64,000 nucleotides of DNA from contig CM069438.1 of assembly GCA_035610365.1 (NCBI GenBank), forward strand, positions 52,076,837 through 52,140,836, read 5' to 3'. The DNA comes from Aquatica leii (Eukaryota; Arthropoda; Insecta; Coleoptera; Lampyridae). The notes beneath the pieces were generated by a model that saw nothing but the letters and a program-made list of their open reading frames with translations, was not told where the DNA came from and did not search any database. Of the stretch, positions 1-11,345 are shown one piece after another. Numbering within the stretch: position 1 is the first letter of the stretch; every line of letters starts with the position of its first letter. The translations under genes were made by a program, and so were the position numbers.

Positions 1-3000
1 TTTCTTTAAATAAATGAATTAAAGAGTCGATTTTTGCTACTTTTGGTTATACTTTATTTATTTGATACTTCTAACGCAATATTTTTCATATCTTTGATAC
101 TTAAAATATCACAGATACACTTTTAATGTAGGTATTTGGTGCCTATGATAACTCAATATTTTTAGTACTTTTCATAATATTCATAAATTGCATTTTTCAA
201 TCTCTACGTTACTTTGACACCATCGATTCTTTACAATATCTCAGAAACACTCGCGATTATCTTTGATGTATTTGGTGTGTACAACTGAATAATTTTGGTA
301 CTCTTTATATTTTTTAGTAAATGTTCTTAAGAATATTTCTTTAAATAAACGAATTAAAGGATCGATTTTTGCTACTTTTGGTTATATTTTATTTATTTGA
401 TACTTCTGATAACGCAATATTTTTCATATCTTTGATACTTAAAGTATCACAGATACACTTTTAATGTAGGTATTTGATGCCTATGATAACTTAATATTTT
501 TAGTACTTTTCATATTATTGATAAATTGCATTTTTCAATCTGTCCGTTACTTTGACACCATCGATACTTTACAATATCTCAGAAACACTTCTGATTTTTT
601 ATGTATTTGGTGTTTATGATAATTCAATAATTTTAGTACTTTTTATACTTTTTAGAAATTGTTCTTCAGAACATTTTTTTAAATGAACGAATTGAAAGAA
701 TCGATCTTTGCTACTTTTGATTATATTTTATTTATTTGATAACGCAATAGTTTTGATATCTTTGATACTTAAAATATCACAGATACACTTCTACGACACC
801 ATCGATAATTTCAATATCTCAGAAACATTTCAGTTTATCTTTGATGTATTTGATATCTATGATAACTCATTAATTTTGGTATATTATTTAGAAATCGTTC
901 TTAAGAACATTTTTTAAATGGACGAATCAAAAGAATCGATTTTTGATTCTTTTGAGAGTTTTGATGCTGTGATACTTTTTATATCTTAAGTGTTTGGATA
1001 ATATCCTAATACTTTGATACTTTTATTCGTTTATTTGATTTGCCACTTTTGATTATATTTTATTTATTTGGTACTTTTGATAGCGCAATACTTTTAATAT
1101 TTTTGATACTTTAAATATTACAGATACACTTTTAATGTAGCTATTTAGTGCCTATGATAACACAATATTTTGAGTACTTTTCATATTATAATTGGCATTT
1201 TTAATCTTTCCGTTACTTTAACACCGTCGATACTTTCAATATCTAAGAAAGATTTTTGTTTATCTTTGATGTATTTATTATCTATGATAACGCATTAATT
1301 TTGGTATATTATTTAGAAATCGTTCTTAAGAACATTTTTTTAAATGAACGAATCAAAAGAATCGATTTTTGATTCTTTTGAGAGTTTTGATGCTGTGATA
1401 CTTTTTATATCTTAAGTGTTTGGATATTCCTAATACTTTGATAGTTTTATTCGTTTATCTGTTCTGCTACTTCTGATTATATTTTATTTATTTGGTACTT
1501 TTGATAATGCAATACTTTTAATATCTTTGATACTTTTATATTATCACAGATACACTTTAAATGTAGGTATTTGATGCCTATGATAACTCAATATTTTTAG
1601 TACTTTTCATATTATAATTGGCATTTTTTAACCTCTCCGTTAGTTTGACACCATCGATACTTTTAATATCTTAGAAGCACTTTTGATTTTTTTATGTATT
1701 TGGTGTCTATGATGATTCAATAATTTTGGTACTTTTTATATTTTTTGAAATTGTTGTTAAGAACATTTTTTTAAATGAACGAATCAAAAGAATCGAGTTT
1801 TGATTCTTTTGAGAATTTTGATGCTGTGATAGTATATCTTAAGTGTTTGGATATTCCTAATACTTCGATACTTTTATTCGTTTATCTGTTTTGCCACTTT
1901 TTATTATACTTTATGTATTTGTTACTTTTGATAACGCAATAATTTGAATATCTTTGATACTTTAAATATCACAGATACACTTTTGATGTAGGTATTTTGT
2001 CCTTATGATAACTTAATATTTCAGTACTTTTCATATTATTGATAATTTGTATTTTTAATCTCTCCGTTACTTTGACACTATCGATACTTTTGATATCTCA
2101 GAAACATTTCTGTTTATCTTTGATGTATTTGGTATCTATGATAACTAATTAATTATGTTATTTTATTTAGAAATCGTTCTTAAAAACATTTTTTAAATGA
2201 ACGAATGAGAAGAATCGATTTTTGATTCTTTTGATGCTGTGATACTTTTTATATCTTAAATGTTTGGATATTCCTAATACTTTGATGCTTTTATTTGTTT
2301 ATCTGTTTTGCTACTTTTGATTATATTTTATTTATTTGGTATTTTTGATAGCGCAATATTTTTAATATCTTTGATACTTTAAATATTACAGATACAGTTT
2401 TAATGTAGGTATTTGGTGCCTATGATAACACAATATTTTGAGTACTTTTCGTATTATAATTGGCATTTTTCAATCTCTCTCTTAGTTTGACACCATCGAT
2501 ACTTTCAATATCTTAGAAGCACTTTTGATTTTTTTATGTATTTGCTGTCTATGATATAATTTTGGTACTTTTTATATTTTATCGAATTTTGAGAATTTTG
2601 ATGCTGTGATAGTTTTCATATCTTAAGTGTTTGGATATTCCTAATACTTTGATACTTTTATTCATTTATTTGATTTGCTACTTTTGATTATATTTTACTT
2701 ATTTGTTACTTCTGATAACGCAATAATTTGAATATCTTTGGTACTTCAAATATCACAGATACACTTTTGATGTAGGTATTTGGTGTTTATGATAACTCAA
2801 TATTTTAGTCCTTTTTATATTGTTGATAATTTGCATTTTTTAATCTCTCCGCTACTTTGACACCGTCGATACTTTTGATATCGTTGATACTTTTAATATC
2901 TCAGATATACGTTTGATTATCTTTGATGTATTTGGTATCTATGGTAACTCAATATTTTCAATACTTTTCATATTTTTTAGAAATTTTGTTAAATAAATGA

Positions 3001-4400
3001 ATCAAAAGAATCGATTTTTGACTCTTTTGAGACTTTTGATGTGATACGTTTTTGATATTTCTAGTACTTTTATTGGTTTATCTGATTTGCTAGTTTTAAT
3101 TATATTTTATTGATATCTTTGATACTTAAATATCTCAGATACATTTCTGATTATTTTTAATTAATCTGGTACTTTAGATAACTCGATAGTTTTAATAGTA
3201 TAGATACTTTTAATTTATTTATTATTTTTGCGTCAACGATACTTTTGATATCTTTGATACTTTCAATATCTCAGATACACTTCTGATTATTCAAAACTTA
3301 TTTTAATTACGCGGGTATAAAATCAGCTTTCAACGTTTTTATCTCTATAGCCATTTACTTACTTGATACTTTAAGTATCCCAGATATTTTGATACTTTGA
3401 TACTGTTAACATTTTCGAGACTTTAGATACTTAGATTATATTTAATATTTGAACACTTTCGATACTTTATACTTTATTTCATTTAATACATTAATGGAAA
3501 TAATTCTTTGATCTTTTTTGATACGCATGATACTTTGATTATTTTAGATGTTGTGATATTTAAGTACTATTGACACTTACTATTTTAAATATCTCAAGGA
3601 AATTGATAATTTAATATCATAATTTTTGCGACTTTCGATACTTTGCGATTTTGTAAATATCTTTGACAATTTTAATGTTATTTTAATGCTTTCGATATTG
3701 TTCGATAACACATATACACTTGATGTCAATATACTTACCACAGCTGATTTTCTTAATATATATGGTACTTCATATTTTTAATTCTTAAATATTCTGATAC
3801 TACTGTGGAGATTTTAGATACATCCGATATCCGTGTTAATTTTGACATTATATGGTTTATACACTTTATTTTTGTTGATACTTTTGATACCTCCGACATT
3901 TCAATTCTTTATTTGTTTTGTTATCTGTGATACTAATTTTTTTTCAATGGTTTTAATACATTGTTGGCACTATAGATATATTAAATATTTTTTATTCTTG
4001 TAATATTTGATTTATTTACTCCATATTAATAATATCTCCGATATTTCGATACTATAACTATCACGGATCTATTTCTGATATTTTAGATAGACATACCTCT
4101 TTGATAGTTTTAATATTATATTTTTAATATCGAAGATATTTGAATATCTTTGATACTTTATTACTTTTTTTATTTTGTGACTTTCATACTTTAAATATCT
4201 GATGGTTTTGATATTCGCGATACTTTAATACACTTTTAATAACGTTTATATATTTGATATCTTTGATTATATGGATACCGAAGACGTTATTTTTTATGTT
4301 TTGACACCCTTGATACTATACTATATGCTTTACTAGCGATACTTTCAATACCTTAACATTTTGCATATTTATGTCTGTGATGTTTTTGAAAACTGCGATA
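1..4400. repeat. Degenerate AT-rich tandem satellite, units ~335-430 bp
   Basis: The same block recurs: a segment reading ttaaatgaacgaat followed by aagaatcgattttt appears near 340, 680, 915, 1340, 1770, 2195 and 2990, and a segment reading tatcacagatacactttt appears between them in most units. Early units are about 335-340 bp apart, later ones about 420-430 bp. The longer form has an extra block containing gagagttttgatgctgtgata. From about 3300 the units break down into short motifs such as gatactttgat and ataatatctc without a clear register. Short open frames here are by-products of the AT-rich repeat. The array enters the window already in progress, so its left end is unknown. Confidence 0.85.
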
Positions 4401-4666
4401 CTTTAAACTATTCTTAATTTAAAAATTATTTTTGGTGATGGAATTTCTATAGTTGTAATATGTTTTTATATCAAATGATGTAATTTTTTCGCATAGCTTG
4501 GCTTTGTGTAGTGCAAATTTAGTTTTTTGGTGTAGGTAAGTTGCTTTAATCCATAACACAGCATTTAACAAACGATTTCTTGGCATGGGCGTGTTTCAAG
4601 TAATCGTTAAGAGCACGCTTGTCTATTACTAAAACTGTTGTATCCGCATGAACGTTAGAGTGACGA

Positions 4667-4975
4667 ATGTTACAGGTCATGAGATTAGAATCGTTCAAGG
4701 CGAGATGGATAGGCAAAGACAACTCGTTAAGTCAACCTCACCGATCACCGTCAATCGATAGCAACGATGATGATGCTCGCATTAGATTGGACGACCCTTC
4801 CCTACGTTTACATATAGCCGAATCACCCAGTCCCCAATCGGAAACAATTGAATTAACATTTAATGATATGTGTAATAATTCTAAGGAATCAAAACGTGAT
4901 AGTAAAATAGATTTAGATTCAAATATGAATACACACACTTCGGCCGACGCGCATAAGTATATGCAGCAGGTCTGA
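4667..4975 (+). CDS. Candidate exon or short coding stretch, unrecognised
   Basis: This frame of 102 codons is richer in GC than its surroundings and has ordinary codon use instead of the Phe/Ile/Lys-rich look of chance frames here. The product is hydrophilic, with many Ser, Asp, Glu and Pro (for example SPSPQSE and SNDDDARIRLDD) and a basic start (RLESFKARWIGK). That is typical of a cytoplasmic, disordered tail. It has no membrane segment and no motif I recognise. An AG at 4674-4675 (ttacag, followed by gtcatgag) could be a splice acceptor, but its pyrimidine tract is poor. The frame ends in TGA at 4973-4975, so it could be a last exon. A CAG/GT at about 4969 is a weak alternative donor. An in-frame stop lies just upstream of the first ATG. 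It might be a host gene exon or a fragment of an unknown element. Confidence 0.4.
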   Translation: MLQVMRLESFKARWIGKDNSLSQPHRSPSIDSNDDDARIRLDDPSLRLHIAESPSPQSETIELTFNDMCNNSKESKRDSKIDLDSNMNTHTSADAHKYMQQV

Positions 4976-5735
4976 CAACACGACTGACATATTTTTGGGA
5001 TCGATCAATCGATATTAGATAATTTGTTGAAAATTGATTAGGTACAATTCGAGAAGTGTGATTTTTTTAATCAGGGTTAATTGTATTGGGGGTTCCTCGA
5101 CAAGTAGAAGCGCAGATTCCTACTTTGTTAATATTATTTATTTTTTATATAACTCATTTTTCCACTGAGGATTTTAATTTAGCTAATTTGTATGAATGTA
5201 TTATCGCGACATAAAAAGCGAAGTTTTAAAAATATCAATAATATAATAAGTAGAGTTTAAAACTTTTTTAATGTTTTATTGTAGACGGTGATACTGTTTC
5301 TAGTAGCGATTGTAGATACACTGTAAAACATAGAGTGCAATTACCCGAAAAAAAAAATTTAATCATTCCTGTGACTGTCGATTATTTGCGTTGTTCCAAA
5401 AAAAATTTTATAATTAATAGCAAGAGAAAAGGTATTTAATATTGTGATTATTTGTGCATTATATGTATTTTTATTTTGTATTTAATTGTTAACAGTATTT
5501 TTAATAGATTTTACTTACTCTTAGTATTAAATACGTTGCTTACGAGATGACTTTTTTTTCATTTCGTCTGGGCAATATTTTGCGTTGTTGTAATGCAGAT
5601 TAATTTAAGGTTTGAAGTTCTTTATTTAATGCTAATTTTTCAGATTATTTCCGTCCGTTTATTTTTATGTATTATTAATAAATCTCATCAACGTAATTTT
5701 AGTTTCGTATTTTTTTTTAATTTTTAGGAAAACTT
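4976..5735. other. AT-rich DNA with nothing recognisable
   Basis: I see only A/T runs and short chance frames here. It could be the 3' untranslated region or flank of the candidate exon at 4667-4975, but no clear feature supports that. Confidence 0.5.
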
Positions 5736-5738
5736 TAT

Positions 5739-5814
5739 GTTGTTTTAACAACGTTTAGACTTGGGAGCTTCAGACAGGTAAAGCATCTAAGCTCAACGCC
5801 GATACGCTAAACGT
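5739..5814. other. Nested inverted repeats, possible structured RNA
   Basis: In an AT-rich setting there is a GC-richer block of about 75 bases with nested complementary arms. The outer arms are ACGTTTAG (5751-5758) and CTAAACGT (5807-5814). The inner arms are GAGCTT (5765-5770) and AAGCTC (5789-5794). A separate short hairpin, GTTGTTTTAACAAC, lies at 5739-5752. No tRNA A or B box is evident. It could be a structured RNA, a transposon end or chance. Confidence 0.3.
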
Positions 5815-6109
5815 CTGCAATGCGAAGTCTCGGTACTGGAAAGTCTAAAAATTAAAAACTTAGTTCTCTTTATGAAGAAACCGCATGAATATCCATCAAA
5901 ACTGTAAACCCTAGTAGAATTAGAACTGACGAATAATGACAAAAAATTGTGAGAGTAGATGTCCGTTTAAAGTGACGGGAAATGTTCTTTTCTTCCTGTT
6001 TGTTAAATTAATTATAAAATGTAGTATAGTTGTTGAAACATATTAGTATTTTCAGTGCTGATGAGTCTTAAACAAATTGAATATCTGGTTTCTGGTGTTG
6101 ATTTTCCAA

Positions 6110-6235
6110 TTAGGGATGGAATGGGGCCGGGTCAAGTCGGGCCCGGTCCGAATCTGAAAACTAATCGTTCTAAAACCCGACCCAAATTGTTTTTCTATAG
6201 TACGGGTCAGGTTGAAGCCCGATTTTTTAATTTGT
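6110..6235 (+). repeat. GC-rich GGGCC/CCCGAC-type dispersed sequence
   Basis: A run of GGGYC and its complement (gggccgggtcaagtcgggcc, then aaacccgaccc and acgggtcagg) makes an island of high GC in AT-rich DNA. It gives a frame rich in Gly-Pro and Arg (GPGQVGPGPNL). This looks like a low-complexity dispersed repeat, not a gene. Confidence 0.4.
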
Positions 6236-6264
6236 TAAAGTTATAGGGATACAACTGCAAAAAT

Positions 6265-7075
6265 CTCCTGTCTATGATCTTATCACTGGGCGAAAACTGA
6301 AAGTGTTGTCCCCCAAAGCAATCAGGCGAACTATGTTAATCTTCAATAGTATTCTACGGACATGAATCTTTCCAGCTCAATGGAAAGTTGCCTAAGTGGC
6401 ATGGAAAACCGATCAACGACCCAACTTCTTGCTGACCTATGTTTGATATCACTGCTTTAAAACTTTTCAGACGACTATTACTTACAAGACTCCCCAATCC
6501 TCAAAGATGGTAACCTCATACCCAATCACCAATTCGGTTTTCGGAGTGCACATTCCACAATCAAGCAGATACATAGTGTTATAGACACCATCAATACTGC
6601 CTTCGAAGATACTGCTCTGCAGTCTTTCTTGACGTCAGCGAGGCTTTTGATAAGGTCTGGTATAGTAGTCAATTATCCAAATTAAAGCATCCAATACCAC
6701 ACCCTTACTGCAGCTTCCTGAAGCACTATCTAGAAGAAAAATAATTCAAATTTGGAGAAGCGGTCTTGGAACTATATTCAACCAAATTTGTAGTCACCCA
6801 AGGAAACATACTGAGACCGGTTTTATATGTTTTGTACACGGCCGGCATAGCTACTAGCTTTAAAATGAACAGCCAAAAGTCGACACAATTTACTTTCACC
6901 AAACGAAGAGATATTGTTCCTGTGGTAATGACAAAGCTCTGTCGCAGACAGACTGCGTAAAATATTTACGTGTGCACATTGACAAAACCTTAACATGAAG
7001 AACCTATATCTGGATGAAGAAAAAACGCCTAGACTTAAAACTAAAGAATCATTACTTATTATCGTATTATACGTA
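6265..7075 (+). pseudogene. Jockey-like LINE reverse transcriptase remnant
   Basis: Conceptual translation in shifting frames gives a recognisable series of jockey-clade reverse transcriptase segments. These are DLITGRKLKVLSPKAIR (around 6275-6330), FDKVWYSSQLSKLKHPIPHPY (around 6650-6715), then VTQGNILRPVLYVLYTAGI, corresponding to the usual VPQGS-LGP-L-LYTADI block (around 6790-6850). After these comes YLRVHIDKTLT followed by an IWMKKKRLDLKLKNHY-like tail (around 6960-7050). Stops and frameshifts separate the blocks. The segment that should carry the catalytic FADD box between TAGI and YLRVHIDK is missing, so the copy is dead. The endonuclease half is absent, which fits a 5'-truncated LINE. 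I am confident of the family and less so of the exact ends. Confidence 0.75.
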
Positions 7076-7900
7076 TATATACTCTAAGATGCATTAATCG
7101 TGTGTCGATATTTGATGCAAACAAATCTAAAATGTTCATTCTTCCGAATTACAAGACTTTGAAGAAGAGGTCTTAGAAAAGCACAAAGACAATACACTTG
7201 TAGTAATATAGTGTACGCCATTTCACATGCGCAGAGCTGCCGTTTCAGTACAAAATGACACATTTCAGTACGGCAGTACTACTTTTCATAAAAACCACCT
7301 TTTTTAGTACATTGTAACCTAACCCGCTCATAACTAAAACACGCGAATCAAAAAGTATGCCGAGACATCTTGCTCTGATCGTCAAGCTACCCCTCCCTTC
7401 TTTCTGCGTTAAATGAAGTTTGTTATACACTGCTTACTCTCGATGTGTAGAAAGTCTGCAATAGGTTAAGTAAAACACGGCAAAAACAAAGTTTCAAGTA
7501 GGACTCGTTAAGTTTTGATCGGAAAGTTTTTATGTTTGTTGGGACCGGTGGCAGGAGGGGAAAAACAGGCAAAGAACCCCCTTCGGTCATCTAACGGAAT
7601 ATAAATGCAAGTTCATTGCATAATTTAAATTTATCAAGTAACCAATTTATTAAATATATCAATAAACATTAGAAAGTTAGAACATCCTCAAATTTTAGTC
7701 AAACGAATACACAGCTATAACAGTTTTACATTCCAACACATATAAAAACGTGCGCAAACGTCATTATATTAAACAGAAGAAGAGTTAGTTAACTGCCAGT
7801 GGGTACTGAGGTCCTAGTTACGGAAGCAACTTAGCTAAAGTTGCAGTGTGGTACAAATAAACGTGGGCCAAAAATACACATATCATACACACATCATAAT
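7076..7900. other. Unassigned AT-rich DNA
   Basis: I see no gene or clear repeat here. It lies between the jockey-like remnant and the outer edge of the BEL element's putative LTR. Confidence 0.5.
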
Positions 7901-7904
7901 ATTG

Positions 7905-8240
7905 TAACGTTTATTATTACTACTAACTAATTTATTTATACTAAAAATATGTACACGTTTATAACTAACCGAATTAATAAAATCTAAGGATATTTAATAA
8001 AAACTGTTTCGGCCACACGGAAGTCGAACAGCGGACTGTATTTAATGTAGTAGAAAGGAGAGGACTTCCGGTAGCACCCACCGAATTATTAGTAAACGAC
8101 AATTTAAAATTACTTACGTAAAGTTTTTGGTTCTTCTGGGAATCGGGAGCGCTCAACCACCCAAACCCGTAATAAATCAAGGCCTCGATTCACCCAGAAA
8201 TGAGCGATTGCTCGACTTACCCTGATCTTACTTTTCCCTA
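7905..8240 (-). repeat. Putative 3' LTR of the minus-strand BEL element
   Basis: The position is right for a 3' LTR: just beyond the end of the BEL coding region, which is read on the minus strand. On the plus strand it opens TGTAACG, so the LTR would end CGTTACA. A polypyrimidine stretch, cttttcccta (8230-8239), reads as a polypurine tract on the minus strand and could mark the inner edge. The first ~110 bases resemble sequence at 47535-47640, which supports a dispersed LTR. The partner 5' LTR is not in the window because the element is truncated, so the boundaries are tentative. Confidence 0.4.
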
Positions 8241-8544
8241 GTTGGTGGAGTTAAGTCTTTAGCACGCACAAAAGGGCGCACGGTTTACGCACTAAACATC
8301 ACAATTAACATTTAAGAAAAATTAATGAAATAGAATTCAAGAAAGGAGACGTAATGATCGGTTCAAAACTAAGTAACGTACTGTCGTATTTATCAGAAAC
8401 TTGTATTTACAGTGAAACTTAAAAGAGGGGACAGCAAGTCACAAAACCGAAAATGCAACGCGAGGAAAACGACTTAAAAAGAAAACGCTCGCGCTAACAT
8501 AAGAAAAAAGAAATAACATAGAAAAAAATAAGAAGGAAAGAAAT

Positions 8545-9960
8545 TTAAACGGGTCCTGGAAGCGGAGCTAACCGCGAAAGCGAGCGAGTAAGATGACCAC
8601 CGGCAGTTTTAACGGTGGCTATCCGAGAGAGCCCATCAGGTCCTGGGTGTAACGCAGTCACTCGACCAAACAACCATGACATTAGCGGTCGGTTGGAATC
8701 CTGAACTAGCACTACGTCACCCATTTGAGGACCAGGGTTATGTTGAAACCATTTTGTTGGTTGAGTTAAGGTATGCAAATATTCAGCAGACCAGCGGCGC
8801 CAAAAGTACTGTATTATGCTGTTTTGATGACGCCAGCGTTGTTTGAAAGTAAAGTGATTAGTATCTAGAAAGGAAAGAGAAGATAGCAAAAGCTCACCAA
8901 TAAGGAAATGGCCCGGACTCAAATAGTTTCCAGCTTCGGCGGGATCAGATGAAAGGGCGTACAACGGACGGCTATTTAATACCGCTTCGATTTGAGAAAA
9001 TATGGTACAAAACTCTTCAAATGTAAAGGCCGTGTTACCAATTTTGCGATATAAAAGACGCTTAGCGGACTTAATAGCGGCTTCCCAAAGTCCTTCAAAA
9101 TGAGGAGCATATGGAGGATTAAAGACCCATTGAATACTACGAAGTGAGAGACGCTCGCACAAGGAATGACTGTTTTTGCGCAAAAAATCATACAGCTCAG
9201 CAAGCTGTCTAGCAGCGCCAAAAAAATTGCGGTCACAGTCCGATCTGATGCGAGATGGTATTCCCCGACTCGCGATGAACCTGTGTAAACAAGCAAAGAA
9301 AGCTTCTGTAGATAAAGACGAAGCAAACTCTAGATGTACAGCTTTGGTTGCGGTGCAGACAAACAAACATAGATAGCCTTTTGTAGTACGAGACGAACGA
9401 AGAGTATTAACCTTAACAGTAAAAGGTCCTGCATAATCTACGCCGGTTACGGTGAAAGCCCTTTGCGGGTTAACGCGATCCGCAGGTAAAGGCGCCATCG
9501 TTGGCTTAAACGTGTTAGCTCTAAAGCGGTGACACGTCATGCATTGACGGATGCGCTTTCTTAGAAGACTACGCAACGAAATGATCCAGAATTTAATTTG
9601 TAATAAAGCTTGAACGGTCTGAGGACCAGAATGAAGAGAGACGACATGATCGTATGAACACAAAAGAGCGGAGAGATGAGCTTGCTGAGGTAATAGCAGC
9701 GAATGACGAGAAGAAGACGGCAAAGCGGAGTGGCCCAGCCTTCCGCCCACCCTAAGGAGACCCTCCTCATCCATAAACGGAGACAACTGTGCTAAAGAGG
9801 AAGGGAGTCGTTTAACTTGCCGAAGCAGCGCAATCTGTTCCCTATAATAAGCGGCTTGAGTGATGCGTACACAAGCATGCGTAGCCTTTTGTAGTTCGGC
9901 AGGAGAAAGAGGCAGAAGAAAAGGTTGTGTTGCGAGCTTGGGTGTTTTGAAAGAAACGAA
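8545..9960 (-). pseudogene. BEL/Pao pol, integrase and C-terminal domain
   Basis: This long open frame encodes a BEL/Pao integrase. The zinc-binding region has H155, H160, C190 and C193 (numbered in the 521-residue frame ending at 8545). The catalytic triad is D225 (GVDYAGPF), D291 (SDCDRNFFGA) and E343 (PHFEGLWEAAIKSAK). The C-terminal domain typical of Pao elements follows (GDVVLVQDSNRPLMSW, then GRVTALHPGPDG). The family motif around the second Asp is usually SDNGTNF; here it reads SDCDRNF, but the catalytic Asp is kept. The true protein enters this frame by a shift near 9955, where the RNase H frame ends (KMHRTFAWKLRF) and SFKTPKLATQPF continues. The first ~55 residues of the open frame are therefore out-of-register noise. 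Integrase would insert element cDNA into the host genome. Everything upstream of the RT end is missing, so the copy cannot be autonomous. Confidence 0.9.
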
Positions 9961-10807
9961 GTTTCCACGCAAACGTCCGGTGCATTTTTTGAAAAGAAGA
10001 AAATCGTTCAATGACGGGGAGCAAAGGATAAGAAGGCACAAGGCGAGCAAGAAGAGTTGCGCCAACTTTAAGATCAGGTAACGAACAATCCAAAATGGTA
10101 GGAATAGCAAGAGACGGCCACTGCGACAAAGGCTTACTTAGAAAAGTAGGACCGGAAATCCAGAAAGAAGCGCTGCTCATAACTTCAGGAGTAGCACCAC
10201 GACAGGCTAAATCAGCAGGATTTTCGGCAGTATCAACGTGATGCCATTGTTGTCGTTCAGTGAGATCGAGAATAGTGACAATACGGTTAGCGAGAAAGGT
10301 ATGAAGACGATGCGGAGGAAGAGAGAGCCACACAAGAACTACTTGAGCGTCAGTGTAAAGGCGAGCTTCTCTATTAATACTACTGGCAAAAAGAGGTTTA
10401 ATCGAATGGAAAAGGCGCGCCAGCAGGAGCGCACCACATAGTTCGAGTCTTGGAATTCACAGAACTTTTAATGGGGCTAGCTTTGACTTAGCGATTATGA
10501 GGTGACACGATTGAATTTGTCGAGAGTCAGCGGAACTAGAGCAAGCGTAAATAGCAGCTGCATATCCCTTCTGAGACGCATCGCAGAATCCAACAACGTG
10601 TAAGACTTTATGAAAAGAAGGGGAGATGCATCTTAGTATGTATATTTGAGAGAGGTAAGGCAAACCGTCGACCAATTTGGTCCATTGGGCGGCAAGAGCC
10701 GGGCAAAGAACATCATCCCAATCAAGCTCTTCGGTCCATATACGCTGTAGAACGAGCTTCATTGTAAAAACCAGAAGGGAAAGGAACGCTTTGATGTTTC
10801 TGTTCAA
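9955..10807 (-). pseudogene. BEL/Pao pol, end of RT and RNase H
   Basis: Reading leftward on the minus strand, the thumb region is recognisable (FTMKLVLQRIWTEELDWDD, then KLVDGLPYLSQI). The start of the RNase H-like domain follows (VVGFCDASQKGYAAAIYA), then IAKSKLAPLKVL and, after an in-frame stop, IPRLELCGALLLARLF. Next come ARLYTDAQVVLVWLSLPPHR and a typical Pao segment (HVDTAENPADLACRGATP). These blocks occupy different frames, with breaks near 10450 and 10335. The element lacks its gag, protease and RT fingers/palm. At about 10810 it abuts the gypsy element in the same orientation. The domain order and the Pao-specific wording make the family call firm. Confidence 0.88.
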
Positions 10808-10822
10808 AGCACTTAATTATTC

Positions 10823-11345
10823 CTAGGTTGGTCGTCGGCCGTTTTCTTTCCAGTCCAGGAGTAGTCTTATTTCAAAATCGTTTTCTTGTTTGCGACGTAA
10901 CTGCTCAGGTTCCCACTCATCATCAACCATAGCAGTTTTCCGGAGGCATTCGACTTTTTCTTCAAGTCGCGAACAATGGCTGCAGTACGCTGGACATGGT
11001 CTATCTAGACAATGCAACAGCTTTCCGATGACTGCTTCCGGCACGGTGTTCTGTGTCATAGTCATATTTTTGCAGTTTCTCGATCCATCTTGCCACTTGT
11101 CCTTATAGGTTACGGAACTGCAATAGCCATTTTAAAGCGGCGTGGTCCGTTCTCAGGAAAAATTTTCGTCCATACAAATACTTTTAGAAATGTTCTATGG
11201 ACTTGACGACTGCTAACAGCTCCTTCTTAGTCACGCAATAATTCAGATTATTTGCGTCGGTATTTAAAACAAATTTTCCATTTTTTTTGGTTAACTCAAA
11301 ATCGAAGAAGTGACTAAGGCTTGTTTTAGTTGATGGAAAGCTTTT
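10823..11345 (-). pseudogene. Gypsy RNase H and linker remnant
   Basis: In broken frames, I read TSSILS, then AVVKSIEHFHKYLYGRKF, then LRTDHAALKWLLQF and GQVARWIEKLQKYDYDTEH. This is the standard RNase H to tether order of Ty3/gypsy elements. After it comes a Cys/His-bearing segment (CPAYCSHCSRLEEKVE) and VDDEWEPEQLRRKQENDFEI, which in related insect gypsy elements lies just before the integrase. The sequence stops at WKENGRRPT at 10823, exactly where the integrase should start, and BEL sequence begins within about 15 bases. The gypsy integrase and 3' LTR are not present in the window. Confidence 0.82.

Noticed and set aside
4667-4975. Assignment of the candidate exon to an ion-channel tail
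   Set aside because: The feeling of similarity (RLESFKARW) could not be backed by any domain or catalytic feature, so no function is given.
7310-7330. Telomere-like aacctaacc
   Set aside because: A single short occurrence with no TTAGG/CCTAA array.
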